Counted from the first letter of the stretch, positions 11,220 to 22,851 are shown. The stretch: DNA of 64,000 bases from Musa acuminata AAA Group (GCF_036884655.1 NC_088340.1:29286001-29350000), one strand, 5' to 3'. A program made the numbers and translations. Notes: generated by a model not told the origin, from the letters alone.

Positions 11220-12529
11220 TTAGCTAGACTTCAGTTCCCAACTACTGGATCTTGTTCTAAAACACCAGGCCTGTTATCCCCCAGCACTCCAAAGATCACC
11301 ATTTGCATCATGTTTTTCGTTGCACGAGTGTTTATCTTCAGGTTCTTTTGCTCCTCTCATCGCAAACTTTTTTGCATGGTTGAACTACTTGATCATGTTT
11401 TCAGAAGGGGAAGAGTGATAGATACGCTTGGTTCTGTTTTCTTCTTCTTCTTTTCCTTTCTGAGGATTGCTTTGGCAAGTTGACTTTTCCGTTCAATCCC
11501 GATCTTCCCTTTGTAGACCTTTTCTCTGAGGAGTTCGACAATGTAAACAACTGCATCCTCAGTTCCCAACCAGTGTTTCCTCAAAGCTTGGATGAGCTTC
11601 TTAGTTCTGGGGGATGATCAAATCCTTGTTTCAAAAGTTTGGAGAGATCCTTCTTGAGGATCTTACGAATAATTCCTAGTTGGACTCTGTTTGCTTTTGT
11701 TGTCTTGTGGGAAATTGTAAGAAACTCCAAACATGCACCATGGCAGAGGATTAACAGCAAAATGCTAAGAACTGTGAGCATTGTTTTGCTTTCCTTTCTT
11801 GCGTTGTTCCACCCAATCCATATTGCATTTTGGGGCAAGACAACTCTGGTACTGTTGGCCGAGGTGTTTAACAATGCTGGAAAATCTTATTTAAATTCCT
11901 AATACGGAAAAAATCTTCTTCATGAAAATAATACTTCAGGGCGACAATCGCTTTCGATCCCCATTACAGATTGTGATTTTGGTGGCACGTCTTTGTCCTT
12001 GCTACATTGATCGATGCGGACCAGTGAACTTCTACCGTCATCGTGAGCTACTCTGTTCTTGGCATGGTATCATATTACTATATTTTAGACGGTAAACATC
12101 TGATGTAAACCAGCACAAGCAATCTTGTCTTTCTTTCGCTCATCTTTCCTTCGATGGTTTCATGATCCATCTGCATTGAGGCAGATATATGCTCGCATGA
12201 AAGGATGAAAGGAAGAGGAAAACTCAAAACATTTGGCTGACATTGTCAAGAAAAAATGACAAGGTAATCATGCATGCATCCATGGAGATATCCAGATGGT
12301 GGTCCAGCCATAAACCGTGGATTGGTGCTTCAGCTACCACCATGATAGGTGTCCAGCGAAGTATGTCAGAGATAACGCAGTAGCCTGCCATGTTGCCGCA
12401 CACATATATCCGTGGCAACAAAGTCTGCACTACACTGCAGACACAACAACAAGACACAACAACAGCTACTCTGTGAAACTGATCACCGCTCATTGCCTTC
12501 TACTCTTGGGATAGTAAAGAAGGATTGAA
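11220..12529. other. Intergenic sequence downstream of the bHLH gene
   Basis: Overlapping short frames on opposite strands (11393-11584 minus, 11581-11874 minus, 11639-11902 plus) contain no domain I can name. The two minus frames lie end to end and could be remnants of one broken gene, but this is speculative. From about 12530 the base composition becomes AT-rich, which I take as the start of element Z. Confidence 0.45.
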
Positions 12530-13011
12530 GATGAGACTTTAGTTAAGAAATTAAAATATATTTTGAAAGATTATAAATTAATATTTTATATTTTAAATGA
12601 GATTAGATATACTTTTAAGGATAAGAAATTTTTAGTTTAAAATAGATTTTAAAAGATTTCAAATAAAATTAGTTAGATTATAAAGGTTAGGTGATATCTA
12701 TATAAATCGGTTGTATCTATATGTAGATCAATTGAAGCCTCAAATATTTAACTCTAAGTCTAAGTCTATAAGTATTTTCTTTTTGAGAAGTTCAAAAAAA
12801 CTTTTTTTTCCGTTTTGTTTTATTCTTCTTCTATTTGGATTGATCTTGGATTAATAGTACCTTGTTACTACTATTTAAGAAAGGGTTATAGTATGTGATT
12901 CTCCCTTTCTTATCATAACCACAAGGATGGTAATATGTATTTATAAGATCTCCTTAGTGAAGAAGATAATCTTTTTGAACCATGGAATATTATAATCGAG
13001 TTAGTAGATTT
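12530..13011 (+). mobile_element. Element Z, left part: LTR/leader and first 10 codons of an old copia gag
   Basis: This is AT-rich sequence leading to an ATG at 12982. The first ten codons read MEYYNRVSRF, and the frame then continues at 46707 with GIELLNQANYKIWK, a gag N-terminus of Ty1/copia type. I could not fix the LTR limits or a primer-binding site, so the left border is approximate. The last five bases (gattt) are the target duplication made by element A. Confidence 0.65.
13007..13011. repeat. Target site duplication of element A (left)
   Basis: GATTT immediately precedes the TG of the left LTR of A. The same GATTT follows its right LTR at 46702-46706. Confidence 0.85.
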
Positions 13012-14433
13012 TGTTGAATCTCGAATTTTGATGATGAAACCAATTAATGAGTATTTATAAATTGATCTATGTTTTGAATGATGTAGAATGCTTCGATCAG
13101 GATGAGACAATTAAAGCAAGAAGAATCATGTTGGGCCGATGGAACATGTTAGAATATTAGATGTCTAGCCGGAGGATCATATGATATATCAACAGAAGGC
13201 TTCGGGCTATGGATTCGGGCATCGGGCTAAGAAGAGCAAAAATTACGCCAAAGATATTGGAGTTGCAGAGGTCAACTGGCCGATTGGGCAATAGGCCACA
13301 AGAGAGGATAATAAGTCGAAGAATCGGACGAAGCATCGATGGACCAATAATATGTCGGACAACATGATTCATGCTTAGTAATAATTATCTAGATCAAAGT
13401 ATGTTTTTACATGTGCAAGATTAACTACGATAGCAAGGCATAAAGCAAAATGAAGTCCTGGAGTCAAGAACGTGATTTCATTGGGAGTTCGAGAGTTCAT
13501 CGGAAGTCCGGATGTTCATCAGAAGTTCTGTTAGAATTGACCGAGAAGTCCCAGAGTTTGCCAAAGAAGCTAGTCAGAACTCGCCAAGAAGATCATCATG
13601 AAGTCCAGGAGCTTGTCGGGAGTCTACTATAACATTGCCTAGAGATCGTCGGAAGTTCGTCGGAAGAAACCTAGACTTACGAATTTTGTTTAGCTTAGTA
13701 AACATCTTAAAATTCATAGTTAGCATATAATAGGAAGTAAAATTGGGCTAACCCAATTAGGGACAGTTGGACCAAGTTTGGGTAGTGTTAGACCAAGAGA
13801 AAGGCCCAAACGTAACCAAACAGGTGAAACCATCGTGGCATAGTCTCTGAGACTGTGTCAGGCGGTGGTACCACCTAGACTTAGTCTCTGAGATTGTCTG
13901 GGCGGTGGTACCACCAGTTTGGGTGGTGATACCATCCAGTGTCAGGTTGTAGGCGATGGTACCGCCCGTACCTTAAAATTTCGGGGGTTTGAATTTTAGG
14001 CTCCAAATTTGAATCCATTTGGGGCCTATAAATATCTTAGCTATTCCTACATGGGTAAGTAAGAAATATTGAGCAAAACCCTATAATTCTAAAGTTGTAA
14101 ACCTTAGAAAGTTGAGTTCTCTCATCCCAAAGCTTAGAGAGAGTTCTAAGGGAGGTGTGAGAGGGATACCTTGTAAAAGAGGGTTGTAAAAGATTATCTC
14201 CTAAACTTGTGAAAAGGAGAAGAGGGGTGTAAAAGGGTAGTTGGTCTTCGTCTATTAAAAGAAGACTGATAGTAGATGTTGGTGGTCTCGACGGAAGAGG
14301 AATCATCGAAGTGGATGTAGGTCACGATGACCAAACCATTATAAAATTCTGGTTTGCATTTCTCTTATACAATTTACTTTACTTCAAACCACTTTAATTG
14401 CTTTACATCTACTATATTCTTCCGTACGCTTTT
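13012..14433 (+). repeat. Left LTR of A, first part
   Basis: It starts TGTTGAATCTCG. It contains an array of CGGAAGTTCG-like words (about 13484-13680), GGTGGTACCACC palindromes (about 13860-13970) and a TATAAATA promoter at 14027-14034. It is interrupted by B after CTTTT (14429-14433). Its last 128 bp are found at 22722-22849. Confidence 0.85.
14027..14034 (+). promoter_or_regulatory. LTR promoter TATA box of A
   Basis: TATAAATA within GGGGCCTATAAATA lies just downstream of the palindrome cluster. The same block recurs in the LTRs of B, F and H on their own sense strands. In the right LTR of A (near 46166) it has changed to TATAGATA. Confidence 0.7.
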
Positions 14434-16182
14434 TGTTAAGATCAAAAGCACTAAGAGGGGGGGGGGGGGGTGAATTAGTGCAGCAGAAATATTTCAGCGA
14501 TTAAAACCGAAAGCTGCGTTCGTTTGATAAAAACGATTTCGATGTAAAAGCCGATTCTAAGATTACTTTAATTTAAGCGAGATGACGTTAAAGTAAATCT
14601 ACAAAGGCAGTTTGCAGTTTATGATGAAAATCAGAATGCAAGCACAAACTGAAATGCAACGTTCGTACGATAAAACCGGTTTACGTCTAAATGTCAATTT
14701 TGAAGATACTGAACTTTGAGATATATTTTATAAATGCGCAGAAGGTAGTTTGCAGTTATGATTGAAATCAAAACGTAAACGTAAATTGAAATGTAATGAT
14801 CGTACGAAAAAGTTGATTTACGTCTAAACGCAGATTCGGAAAGTTCTGAACTTAGAAACTCGTTCGTAAAAGCACAGAAGGCAGTAGCTATTTAGGAGGT
14901 TTGCAGTAAAAATAAAATGCTCAAAGTAAATGCAAACTGAGATTTAGAGTGGTTCGGTCAATCTTGACCTACTCCACTTTTGGCTTCCTCCACCGACGAG
15001 GTCACCGACGTCAACTAGAGGCCTTCCTTCAATAGGCGAAGGCCAACCACCCTTTTACAGTTTCACTCCTTTTGACGGGCTTAGGAGACAACCCTTACAG
15101 AAATTTTCTCTCATCTCTTTACAACTCAAAACTTTGAAGAACAGAGGGAGGAGAACTTTTGGCCTTTACTACAATTCTGAGCTCTAAGAATTACAGAAAG
15201 ATGTCAAGATTTTGAGTGTTAGTTGCTACCTTTCAGTGCTAAATGAGTGAGGTATTTATAGGCCCCAACCCAGTTCAAATTTGGAGCTCAAAACTGTCAA
15301 TTCCCGGAATTTCGGGATCAGGCGGTTGCACCTCCTGACTGGGGCGGTTGCACCGCCTGGCAAAGCTCGAAGACTGAGCCTCTGGGCAGTGCCACCTCTA
15401 TCAGGGGCGGTTGCACCTCTCTGCCAGAGCTCGAAGACCGAGCTCAGGCGGTTGCACCTCCAGACTGGGGCGGTTGCACCGCCTGCCAGAGCTCGAAGAC
15501 TGAGCTCAGGTGGTGCTACCTCCTGTCAAGGGAGGTTGCACCGCCCAATCTCGCTCGGAGACTAAGCCCAGGCGGTGCTACCTCCTGGCTGGGGCAGTTG
15601 CACCGCCCAGTCTCCCTAGGAGACTTAGCCCAGGCGGTGCTACCTCCTGGCTTGGGCGGTTGCACCTCCCACAACAATCAGGATCCGAATGGATAGATCC
15701 ATTCGGCCCAATTTGGGTTTTTCAAGGGCCCAATTGCCCCAAGATTTAGCTAATGGGATCACCTCCCATTTCCAACTTAATCATTGTGCTAACTACAATA
15801 AATCCTAAGACAATTTCTGCAGCTTGCTCCAGTACGTCAATCGCTTCTTCCGGCGAACTTCCGTCAATCATCCGATGAACCCTCGGTGATTCTCCTGCGG
15901 ACTTCCGGCAAACTCCTGGACTTGCGACGATACACTTGGCGAGTTCCGACGAGCTTCTTTGGCAAGCTTATGGACTTCCCGGATTTGTTCCCGCAGAACC
16001 TCCGACGACTGTCCGAACTTCCGTCGAGCTCTCGAACTCCCAACGTGATCATTGTCATGACTCCAGCGCAACTCCTGCTGCATGTCTTACTTTCATCGTA
16101 GTTAATCCTGCACACTTATCTCAACATATAGGTTAGACAACAAATGACAATTGACTTCATCATCAAAATCCGAGATTCAACA
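14434..16182 (-). repeat. 3' LTR of B
   Basis: On the plus strand it starts TGTTAAGATC and ends GATTCAACA. It contains a run of 14 G (14457-14470), tandem GGCGGTTGCACCGCC-type palindromes (about 15320-15670) and the CCGGCGAACTTCCG array (about 15850-16040). The minus-strand TATA lies in TATTTATAGGCCCC near 15253. Confidence 0.9.
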
Positions 16183-16196
16183 ATCTCCCCCTTTTT
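16183..16196 (-). other. Polypurine tract of B
   Basis: The minus strand reads AAAAAGGGGGAGAT directly before the TGTTGAATC start of the 3' LTR, which is the expected plus-strand primer site. Two further GGGGGAG tracts lie upstream, near 16229-16234 and 16565-16572. Confidence 0.8.
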
Positions 16197-17453
16197 GATG
16201 ATGACAATCAATTGATAATGGAGTTAACCTTAACTCCCCCTGTCTACATGCCATACTTGAGATAAGTCATTCTTGAATTCAAGACCTAAGAATTCAAGTG
16301 ACATCTCTGAAGAATGATGTCAAGGCTTGACATTCATTCTTACATAATAATTTTGAATGATGGTAATTGAAGCAATTCATCATATTGTAAGATATCAACA
16401 TGTAAAGCTATGAAGTAAGATTTTGATATCATTACATGATGTACACATTTCAAATATTTTAGCAAGTGTTGCATTTCTATATATGGCATCTGTTCATATA
16501 TCTCTTGATGATGCAGGCATGGCATAATCATAGCATCAGTGTTTATAGCATCAATTCATATATTTCTCCCCCTTTGTCATCAACAAAAAGCATGGTAGAT
16601 GTGATACTAGGAGAACAATATAAGCAAGTTATCAAGCATATAAAGGAAGGCATGATACGTATAATGCTTTGAATACTTCTTCTCCTTTTTTTTGTTATAA
16701 TCCTTTGTGCATGAAGGAGGAAAGTCATTTTATCAAATCCATTTCGGAAAAAATATTTTTCATAAGAGTGTATTTGATTTTTGTCATTCCAACTGTTAAG
16801 CGAATCCGAAAATGAGATGAATTCTTTCATGCATTCGGAATAGATTATGCTACAATTTTTCAAATATAATTATGAAGACAAAACATTTCAACACATGGCA
16901 ATCAAGTGATTTGATCATTCAATAAAGTCCGAAAAATAATTTTGACTAGTTTATCTATTCGGACATATCAACATTCCTAATTCTCTTCTTATGAAATCAA
17001 ATTGTTCTTATGAAATCAAACATGTCAGCTAGTTGATGTTTAGTATCAATGACAATGACTTATCAACTGCATTGGTATATCACTTTTTTCAAACTATATT
17101 TATCATGGAAATCAAAGCACAAGGTTTTCAAAACTTTTAGTTTCAATATAAAATCCGAGATAACCATTTAGTTTATATTTACCACAATGCACAAAGCATA
17201 TATTTACCACGATAGATGTTTACAACTCTACATATGCTCAAAATATATCAGGTAACCATATCAAGGTAAAGCACATCATGGTGACTAACATAAGAAGTTT
17301 ACAATAACAACAGATGATTGTGTTCATACAAGCTCATTCATGAGGTGGAAAATTAAAGTGCCTAAACAAGGAGTCAAATTGACAATGAATTTGCTGCAGC
17401 TCAGATAGGATTTGATCTTGTTGTTGTTCAAGCCGTTCTTGTCTTTGTTCGAA
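16197..17453 (-). other. AT-rich 3' non-coding region of B
   Basis: No coding region is supported. It contains TCTCCCCCTTTGTCATCAACAAAAAG-type words (about 16563), which on the sense strand form a second purine tract preceded by a complementary pyrimidine arm. The rest is AT-rich, with scattered similarity to the 3' regions of C, G, H and I. Confidence 0.6.
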
Positions 17454-18443
17454 TCAGTCCATCCGAATCCCAATATCTTCGACAGATGATGTATGAGTTT
17501 GCTCAAATGGATGTGTTTCCTCAAAGGGACAGATCGGAGGAGATTGGGTACCCCTAAATACTGGTGTTTCCGGTTCTGGTTCAGGTTGAGGGGGATCAGT
17601 TCTTCTTGGCATTCTAACCCAGTTACCGTTTCTATAAAAACATCTTAATCGGTGAAGTAGATTTTTATTAATTATGCTAAATCTATCTACTTTTATTACT
17701 TCTTCTTCCGGTGGTATTAGAATATCGTAGGCTTTCATTATTCTAGTTATTATACCACCATATGGGAGCATCATGTCTTTCTTAGATAGTTCTAGCATGT
17801 TTTGTTGGATAAGATAACCAAGACAGATATCATGTCCTTTCATGATCAAATACATAGTTCCTAATTTTAATTGGCTTACTTCATCATGATGGTATTGTTT
17901 AGGGAGAATGATGCTAGTTAGGATATGATGAAGTACCTTAGTGTTTAGAGGCAGTAGATGTTCACAACTTTTAGGAACAAATGCTAAGTTGGGATTGGCA
18001 AAAATTGTTCCTAAGGCTTCAACATATGTTGTTCCAACAGTTTCATCATCCCATGATCCTCTAAAGTAAAGTCCTCTACTTTTCATGGGAATGCCTATCA
18101 TGTCACAAATGAATCTATCCGTAATTGAGATGTGTTGTCCTAAAAAATAGGTGGTCATTCTTTCTTCTTCATCTACTTGTATGTTGTTGTAAAACAATCT
18201 AACAAGTCTTGGATAGATGGGTTCGTTAATTTATAAAATTGGAAGTAGATCTAAGTTTACAAACCATTGGATTGTCTCTAAGTCTCTTAGTTCATTTAAA
18301 TCTACGTATTTTCCCTTATTGACACTCCTAAGTTCGAAAGAGGAAAATTTTTCAGCATGGTATTTTGAATCGAAAAGGGTGAGATCAAAATCTTCTACTA
18401 ATCTCCTCTTTCCTTTGTCCCTTGAGGATCTTCTAGATCCCAT
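17454..18443 (-). pseudogene. Third ORF (ORF3) of element B
   Basis: This is a 330-codon frame interrupted by one stop (TAA at about 18228-18230, where the copy in C has CAA, Gln). It starts MGSRRSSRDKGKRR. It continues with a folded-looking central region, INEPIYPRLVRLFY, then HISITDRFICDMIGIP, LLPLNTKVLHHILTSIILP and MMLPYGGIITRIMKAY. The tail is acidic and Pro-rich. It resembles the so-called putative plant transposon protein found as an extra ORF in plant retroelements. It occupies the place where SIRE1 carries its envelope-like ORF, but I see no signal peptide or transmembrane segment. The function is unknown. Confidence 0.75.
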
Positions 18444-18850
18444 AACTACTGCTGTTTAGAAGAATAGTGATGAGCAAGAGTAAATGAATCAAAAAACAGA
18501 GTTTAAGGGCTTCTTAGAGAGTACCTTAGTGAGATTTTCAAGAGAGGGAAGGGTTGTTGATGTTTTGCTTCGAAATGAGGGGTATTTGGGATGCTAAGAT
18601 GGGAGAAATGGGGATGGAGGAGGCTTGGAAGAGTAGAGGAGGGAAGGGAGTGAGTTGGGGTCGGTTTCACCGCCGGCCCTAGCTTGGGTTAAAAAGGGCA
18701 GAGTTGCGGGCGGTTGCACCTCTCGCTGGAGCGGTGCAACCGCTTGCAACACGTGACAGCCGGAGGTGCTACCTCCAGCTGGGGCGGTGCCACCGCCTGC
18801 AGGCGGTGAGCACTTGTTCTGATCAGTGTGATCTGATCTGAGAGTTTTTT
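18444..18850 (-). promoter_or_regulatory. Possible internal promoter and leader intron upstream of ORF3 in B
   Basis: Reading the minus strand, GGCGGTTGCACC-like palindromes (18835-18700) resemble those before the LTR promoter. They are followed by an AT-rich TATA-like TTTTTAACCC, a pyrimidine-rich leader, a splice-donor word CTAAG|GTACTC (about 18520), an acceptor CTAAACAG (about 18455) and then the ORF3 ATG. The same order appears before ORF3 of C. Internal promoter function is inferred. Confidence 0.45.
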
Positions 18851-19401
18851 GTCTTGAGAAGAATTTTCATTCAGAGCAATCAACTTTATTTATGTAATTA
18901 CGTAAGAGTTTTCATTTTAAGGCAAGGACTTTTGCACGATCAAGATAGATCTTTTAACGTGCATACTCTCAATGTCGTATACATGTTTGTGATAGTTTGT
19001 TCAAGTTGGTAAGCCTTGCAAGTTCATGAGAGACTTAGTCACTTCATGATACAGAGTTGGATTCGAAGGTTATGAACGGATGAAATTGATGGGTTCAAAA
19101 ATCTAGGGGATATGTGAATTTGGGAATCATACGTTTCTAATTCTGAAAAGTCAAATAAGGTTGTATCTAAATCGCATTTGTGATTTTAAATTTATAATCT
19201 CCATCTGTAATTTAGGCTAGAGAGCATTGCGAGTTCCTCTTTGGATCTTGGGTCATGAATATCGAGAATCAAGGAGCAGAATATCATTTCTTGCTCCAGC
19301 CTAAAATTTTTATGTTTTTAATGTTTTTACAGGAAGGGATGATTTTTAGGTACCCATTTGCTTTTGGGTGCCTCACAAATAGATCTATATTGTCTATCAT
19401 G
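18851..19401 (-). other. Non-coding stretch replacing pol in B
   Basis: About 110 bp after the gag stop still look gag-related. The remainder (about 18850-19290) matches no part of pol that I can read in C or I. It marks the site where pol was lost or never present. Confidence 0.5.
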
Positions 19402-20910
19402 TTACATAGAATTTATCAAGGTTCCTTTAGGAACCCAAATCAATTTGTAAGGACTAATTTTCTTGAATGGACAATAATGCGTCTTGTGTCCAAATTTGTA
19501 ACAAAAGTTGCATTTGTTTTGGTGTCGAACATGTAAGATGGTGCCTTTTATGAAGGTTGTTGGATTTTGGTGAGAACTTCTCACAAATCCAATTCCACTT
19601 CTTTTGGGAACGTGACCCTTGTTTGCAAGGATCATGTTTAATGACTTGCTACCAACCTTGAATTTCTTCAAGGTGTCCTTAAGTAGAAAGTTTTCCTTTT
19701 GGAGAGTTTCTAGATCATGGCATTTTATGCATGAGCTTAAACTATCATGATATTCAGTTTTTAACTTATCAAAATCACAAGTAAGACTATCATGCTCCTT
19801 TTTTAGTAATTTGTATTTTCTATTGATAATCTTGCATTCATCAAATAAGTCATGGAAGGCATTTAATAATTCATTGAAAGATAAATCTGCATCTATTAAA
19901 TTCGTTACCTCCTCTCCGGTGGCCATTAAGGCATAATGAGCAACTTGCTCGGTGTTGGACTCCTCTTCTTCGGATGCGCTCGAATCATCCCATGTTCCTT
20001 TGAGCACCTTTTTCTTTAGTGTTCTCTTTTTGATTTGGGGACAATCACTCTTGTAGTGTCCCGGCTTTTTGCACTCATAGCAAATGACTTGGTCCTTTTT
20101 GGGTTCAAGTTTGTTTTTTGTGTTATTTTTAAACTTGTTTCTTTTAATGAATTTTTCAAATTTTCTTGTTAGAAGTGCTAAGTCATCGTCACAGGCCTCA
20201 TCACTTGAGTTTTCTCTCAAGTGGTCTTCTGAAGTTCTAAGTGCCATATCCTTCCTGTTCTTTGGAAGGATGTCTTCTTGCTCTTCATGAGTTTTTCAAG
20301 TCATCTCGTAGGTCATTAATGACCCGATTAGTTCTTCAAGAGGGAAGTTGTTTAGATCTTTCACCTCTTGAATAGCAGTGACTTTAGGATCCCAACTTTT
20401 AGGAAGGGATCTTAGAATCTTATTTACGAGCTCAAAATCCGAAAAACTTTTTCTGAGTCCTTTTAGACCGTTGACGACATCCGTGAAACGGGTAAACATG
20501 TCGCCGATAGTCTCACTCGGTTTCATCTGGAAAAGTTCAAAAGAGTGTAACAAAAGATTGATTTTTGACTCTTTCACTCTACTTGTGCCTTCATGAGTCA
20601 CTTCGAGTGTGTGACAAATATCAAATGCAGTTTCACAAATCGAAACACGATTAAACTCGTTTTTATCAAGTGCACAAAATAAGGCATTCATAACCTTTGC
20701 ATTAAGAGCGAAAGCCTTCTTCTCCAAATTATTCCAATCGATCATTGGAAGAGAAGACTTCGAAAAACCATTTTCGACAAGATTCCAAAGTTCAAAATCC
20801 ATAGAAATAAGAAAGATCCTCATTCGGGTCTTCCAATAGGTGTAGTTCGTCCCATTGAACATGGGTGGACGTGTAATAGAATGGCCCTCTTGGTTTCCGG
20901 CGTAAGCCAT
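19402..20910 (-). pseudogene. Gag polyprotein of element B (one nonsense codon)
   Basis: This is a SIRE-type Ty1/copia gag starting MAYAGNQEGHSITRPP with the FNGTNYTYWKTRMRIF motif. The capsid-like part (residues about 1-205) continues through SLMTYEMT to a TGA stop near 20293, where the copy in C has TGT (Cys). Reading resumes in the same frame to 19402. The zinc knuckle CYECKKPGHYKSDCP is complete (CX2CX4HX4C). Then follow an acidic SSASEEEE segment, a coiled-coil-like stretch and a second Cys/His cluster, CNFCYKFGHKTHYC. Apart from the single stop, 502 codons are open, so decay is recent. Confidence 0.9.
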
Positions 20911-20946
20911 CTCTCTTGGGTTTTAATCCGTTTGAGAGTTAACCCT

Positions 20947-20960
20947 GCTCTGATACCAAT
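20947..20960 (-). other. Primer-binding site of B
   Basis: The minus strand reads ATTGGTATCAGAGC directly after the TAACA end of the 5' LTR. TGGTATCAGAGC is complementary to the 3' end of plant initiator methionine tRNA, the usual copia primer. Confidence 0.9.
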
Positions 20961-22716
20961 TGTTAGGATCAAGAGCAGTAAGAGGGGGGGGGGTGAATTA
21001 GTGCAGCGAAAATATTTCAGCGATTAAAACCGAAAGCTGCGTTCGTTTGATAAAAACGATTTCGATGTAAAAGCCGATTCTAAGATTACTTTAATTTAAG
21101 CAAGATGACGTTAAAGTAAATCTACAAAGGCAGTTTGCAGTTTATGATGAAAATCAGAATGCAAACACAAACTGAAATGCAACGTTCGTACGATAAAACC
21201 AGTTTACGTCTAAATGTCAATTTTGAAGATACTGAACTTTGAGATATGGTTTATAAATGCGCAGAAGGCAGTTTGCAGTTATGATTGAAATCAAAACGTA
21301 AACGTAAACTGAAATGTAATGATCGTACGAAAAAGTTGATTTACGTCTAAACGCAGATTCGGAAAGTTTTGAACTTAGAAACTCGTTCGTAAAAGCGCAG
21401 AAGGCAGTAGCTATTTAGGAGGTTTGCAGTAAAGATAAAATGCTCAAAGTAAATGCAAAGCGAGATTTAGAGTGGTTCGGTCAATCTTGACCTACTCCAC
21501 TTTTGGCTTCCTCCACCGACGAGGTCACCGACATCAACTAGAGGCCTTCCTTCAATAGGCGAAGGCTAACCACCCTTTTACAGTTTCACTCCTTTTGACG
21601 GGCTTAGGAGACAACCCTTACAGAAATTTTCTCTCCTCTCTTTACAACTCAAAACTTTGAAGAATAGAGGGAGGAGAACTTTTGGCCTTTACAATAATTT
21701 TGAGCTCTAAGAATCACAGAAAGATGTCAAGATTTCGAGTGTTAGTTGCTACCTTTCAGTGCTGAATGGGTGGAGTATTTATAGGCCCCAACCCAGTTCA
21801 AATTTGGAGCTCAAAACTGTCAATTCCCGGAATTCCGGGATCAGGCGGTTGCACCTCCTGACTGGGGCGGTTGCACCGCCTGGCAGAGCTCGAAGACTGA
21901 GCCTCTGGGCGGTGCCACCTCTGTCAGGGGTGGTTGCACCTCTCTGCCAGAGCTCGAAGACCGAGCTCAGGCGGTTGCACCTCCTGACTGGGGCGGTTGC
22001 ATCGCCTGCCAGAGCTCGAAGACTGAGCTCAGGCAGTGCTACCTCCTGTCAGGGGAGGTTGCACCGCCTAGTCTCGCTCGGAGACTGAGCCCAGGCGGTG
22101 CTACCTCCTGGCTGGGGCGGTTGCACCGCCCAGTCTCCTTGGGAGACTTAGCCCAGGCGGTGCTACCTCCTGGCTTGGGCGGTTGCACCTCCCACAGCAA
22201 TCAGGGTCCGAATGGGTAGATCCATTCGGCCCAATTTGGGTTTTTCAGGGGCCCAATTGCCCCAAGATTAAGCTAATGGGATCACCTCCCATTTCCAACT
22301 TAATCATTGTGCTAACTACGATAAATCCTAAGACAATTCCTGCAGCTTGCTCCGGTGCGTCAATCGCTTCTTCCGGCGAGTTTCCGGCGAACTTCCGTCG
22401 ATCATCCGATGAACCCTCGGTGATTCTCCTGCAGACTTCCGGCAAACTCCTAGACTTGCAACGATACACTTGGCGAGTTCCGACGAGCTTCTTTGGCAAG
22501 CTTATGGACTTCTCGGATTTGTTCCCGCAGAACCTCCGACGACTGTCCGAACTTCCGTCGAGCTCTCGAACTCTCAACGTGATCATTGTCATGACTCTGG
22601 CGTAACTCCTGCTGCATATCTTACTTTCATCGTAGTTAATCCTGCACAGTTATCTCAACATATAGGTTAGACAACAAATGACAATTGACTTCATCATCAA
22701 AATCCGAGATTCAACA
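20961..22716 (-). repeat. 5' LTR of B
   Basis: It has the same organisation as the 3' LTR of B at 14434-16182, with a shorter G-run (10 G near 20984-20993). It starts TGTTAGGATC and ends GATTCAACA on the plus strand. The palindromes lie at about 21842-22190. Confidence 0.9.
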
Positions 22717-22721
22717 CTTTT
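22717..22721. repeat. Target site duplication of B (right)
   Basis: CTTTT matches 14429-14433. Joining the flanks restores the LTR sequence of A, as seen by comparison with 46560-46600 and 50360-50400. Confidence 0.9.
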
Positions 22722-22849
22722 AAAGTTAATACCTATATGAAATGATTTTTCATCGAAAATAGATTTAATCGCAATGAAGTTTTGAACCGATGTAATTTTT
22801 ACCGCTGCACTAATTCACCCCCCCCTTAGTGCCGCTCTTGATCTTAACA
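22722..22849 (+). repeat. Left LTR of A, last 128 bp
   Basis: It continues the LTR of A after the insertion of B: AAAGTTAATACC, ACTAATTCACCCCCCC and the end CTTAACA. The PBS TTGGTATCAGAGC follows at once. Confidence 0.85.
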
Positions 22850-22851
22850 AT

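Larger units (their letters stand above)
14434..22716 (-). mobile_element. Element B: LTR retrotransposon with gag and third ORF but no pol
   Basis: The LTRs are 14434-16182 and 20961-22716, and a perfect CTTTT duplication flanks the element (14429-14433 and 22717-22721). On the minus strand the order is LTR, PBS (20958-20947), gag (20910-19402), about 0.6-0.9 kb without coding, the third ORF (18443-17454), a non-coding 3' region, PPT (16196-16183) and LTR. Protease, integrase and RT-RNase H are missing between gag and the third ORF, so it cannot move by itself. It sits in the left LTR of A in the opposite direction. Confidence 0.9.

Noticed and set aside
11393..11902. Two adjacent minus-strand frames suggesting a broken gene downstream of bHLH
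   Set aside because: No similarity to a family I can name, and an overlapping plus-strand frame is equally long. Not enough to call a pseudogene.
15281..15749. ORFs with repeated RRLHLLTGAVAPPG-like peptides (also at 21759-22088 and 55209-55708)
   Set aside because: They are translations of the LTR palindrome clusters, recur in each LTR, and differ in length between copies.
17454..18443. Interpretation of ORF3 as a retroviral envelope
   Set aside because: Only its position after the place of pol suggests this. There is no signal peptide, transmembrane anchor or cleavage site, so I keep it as an unassigned extra ORF.
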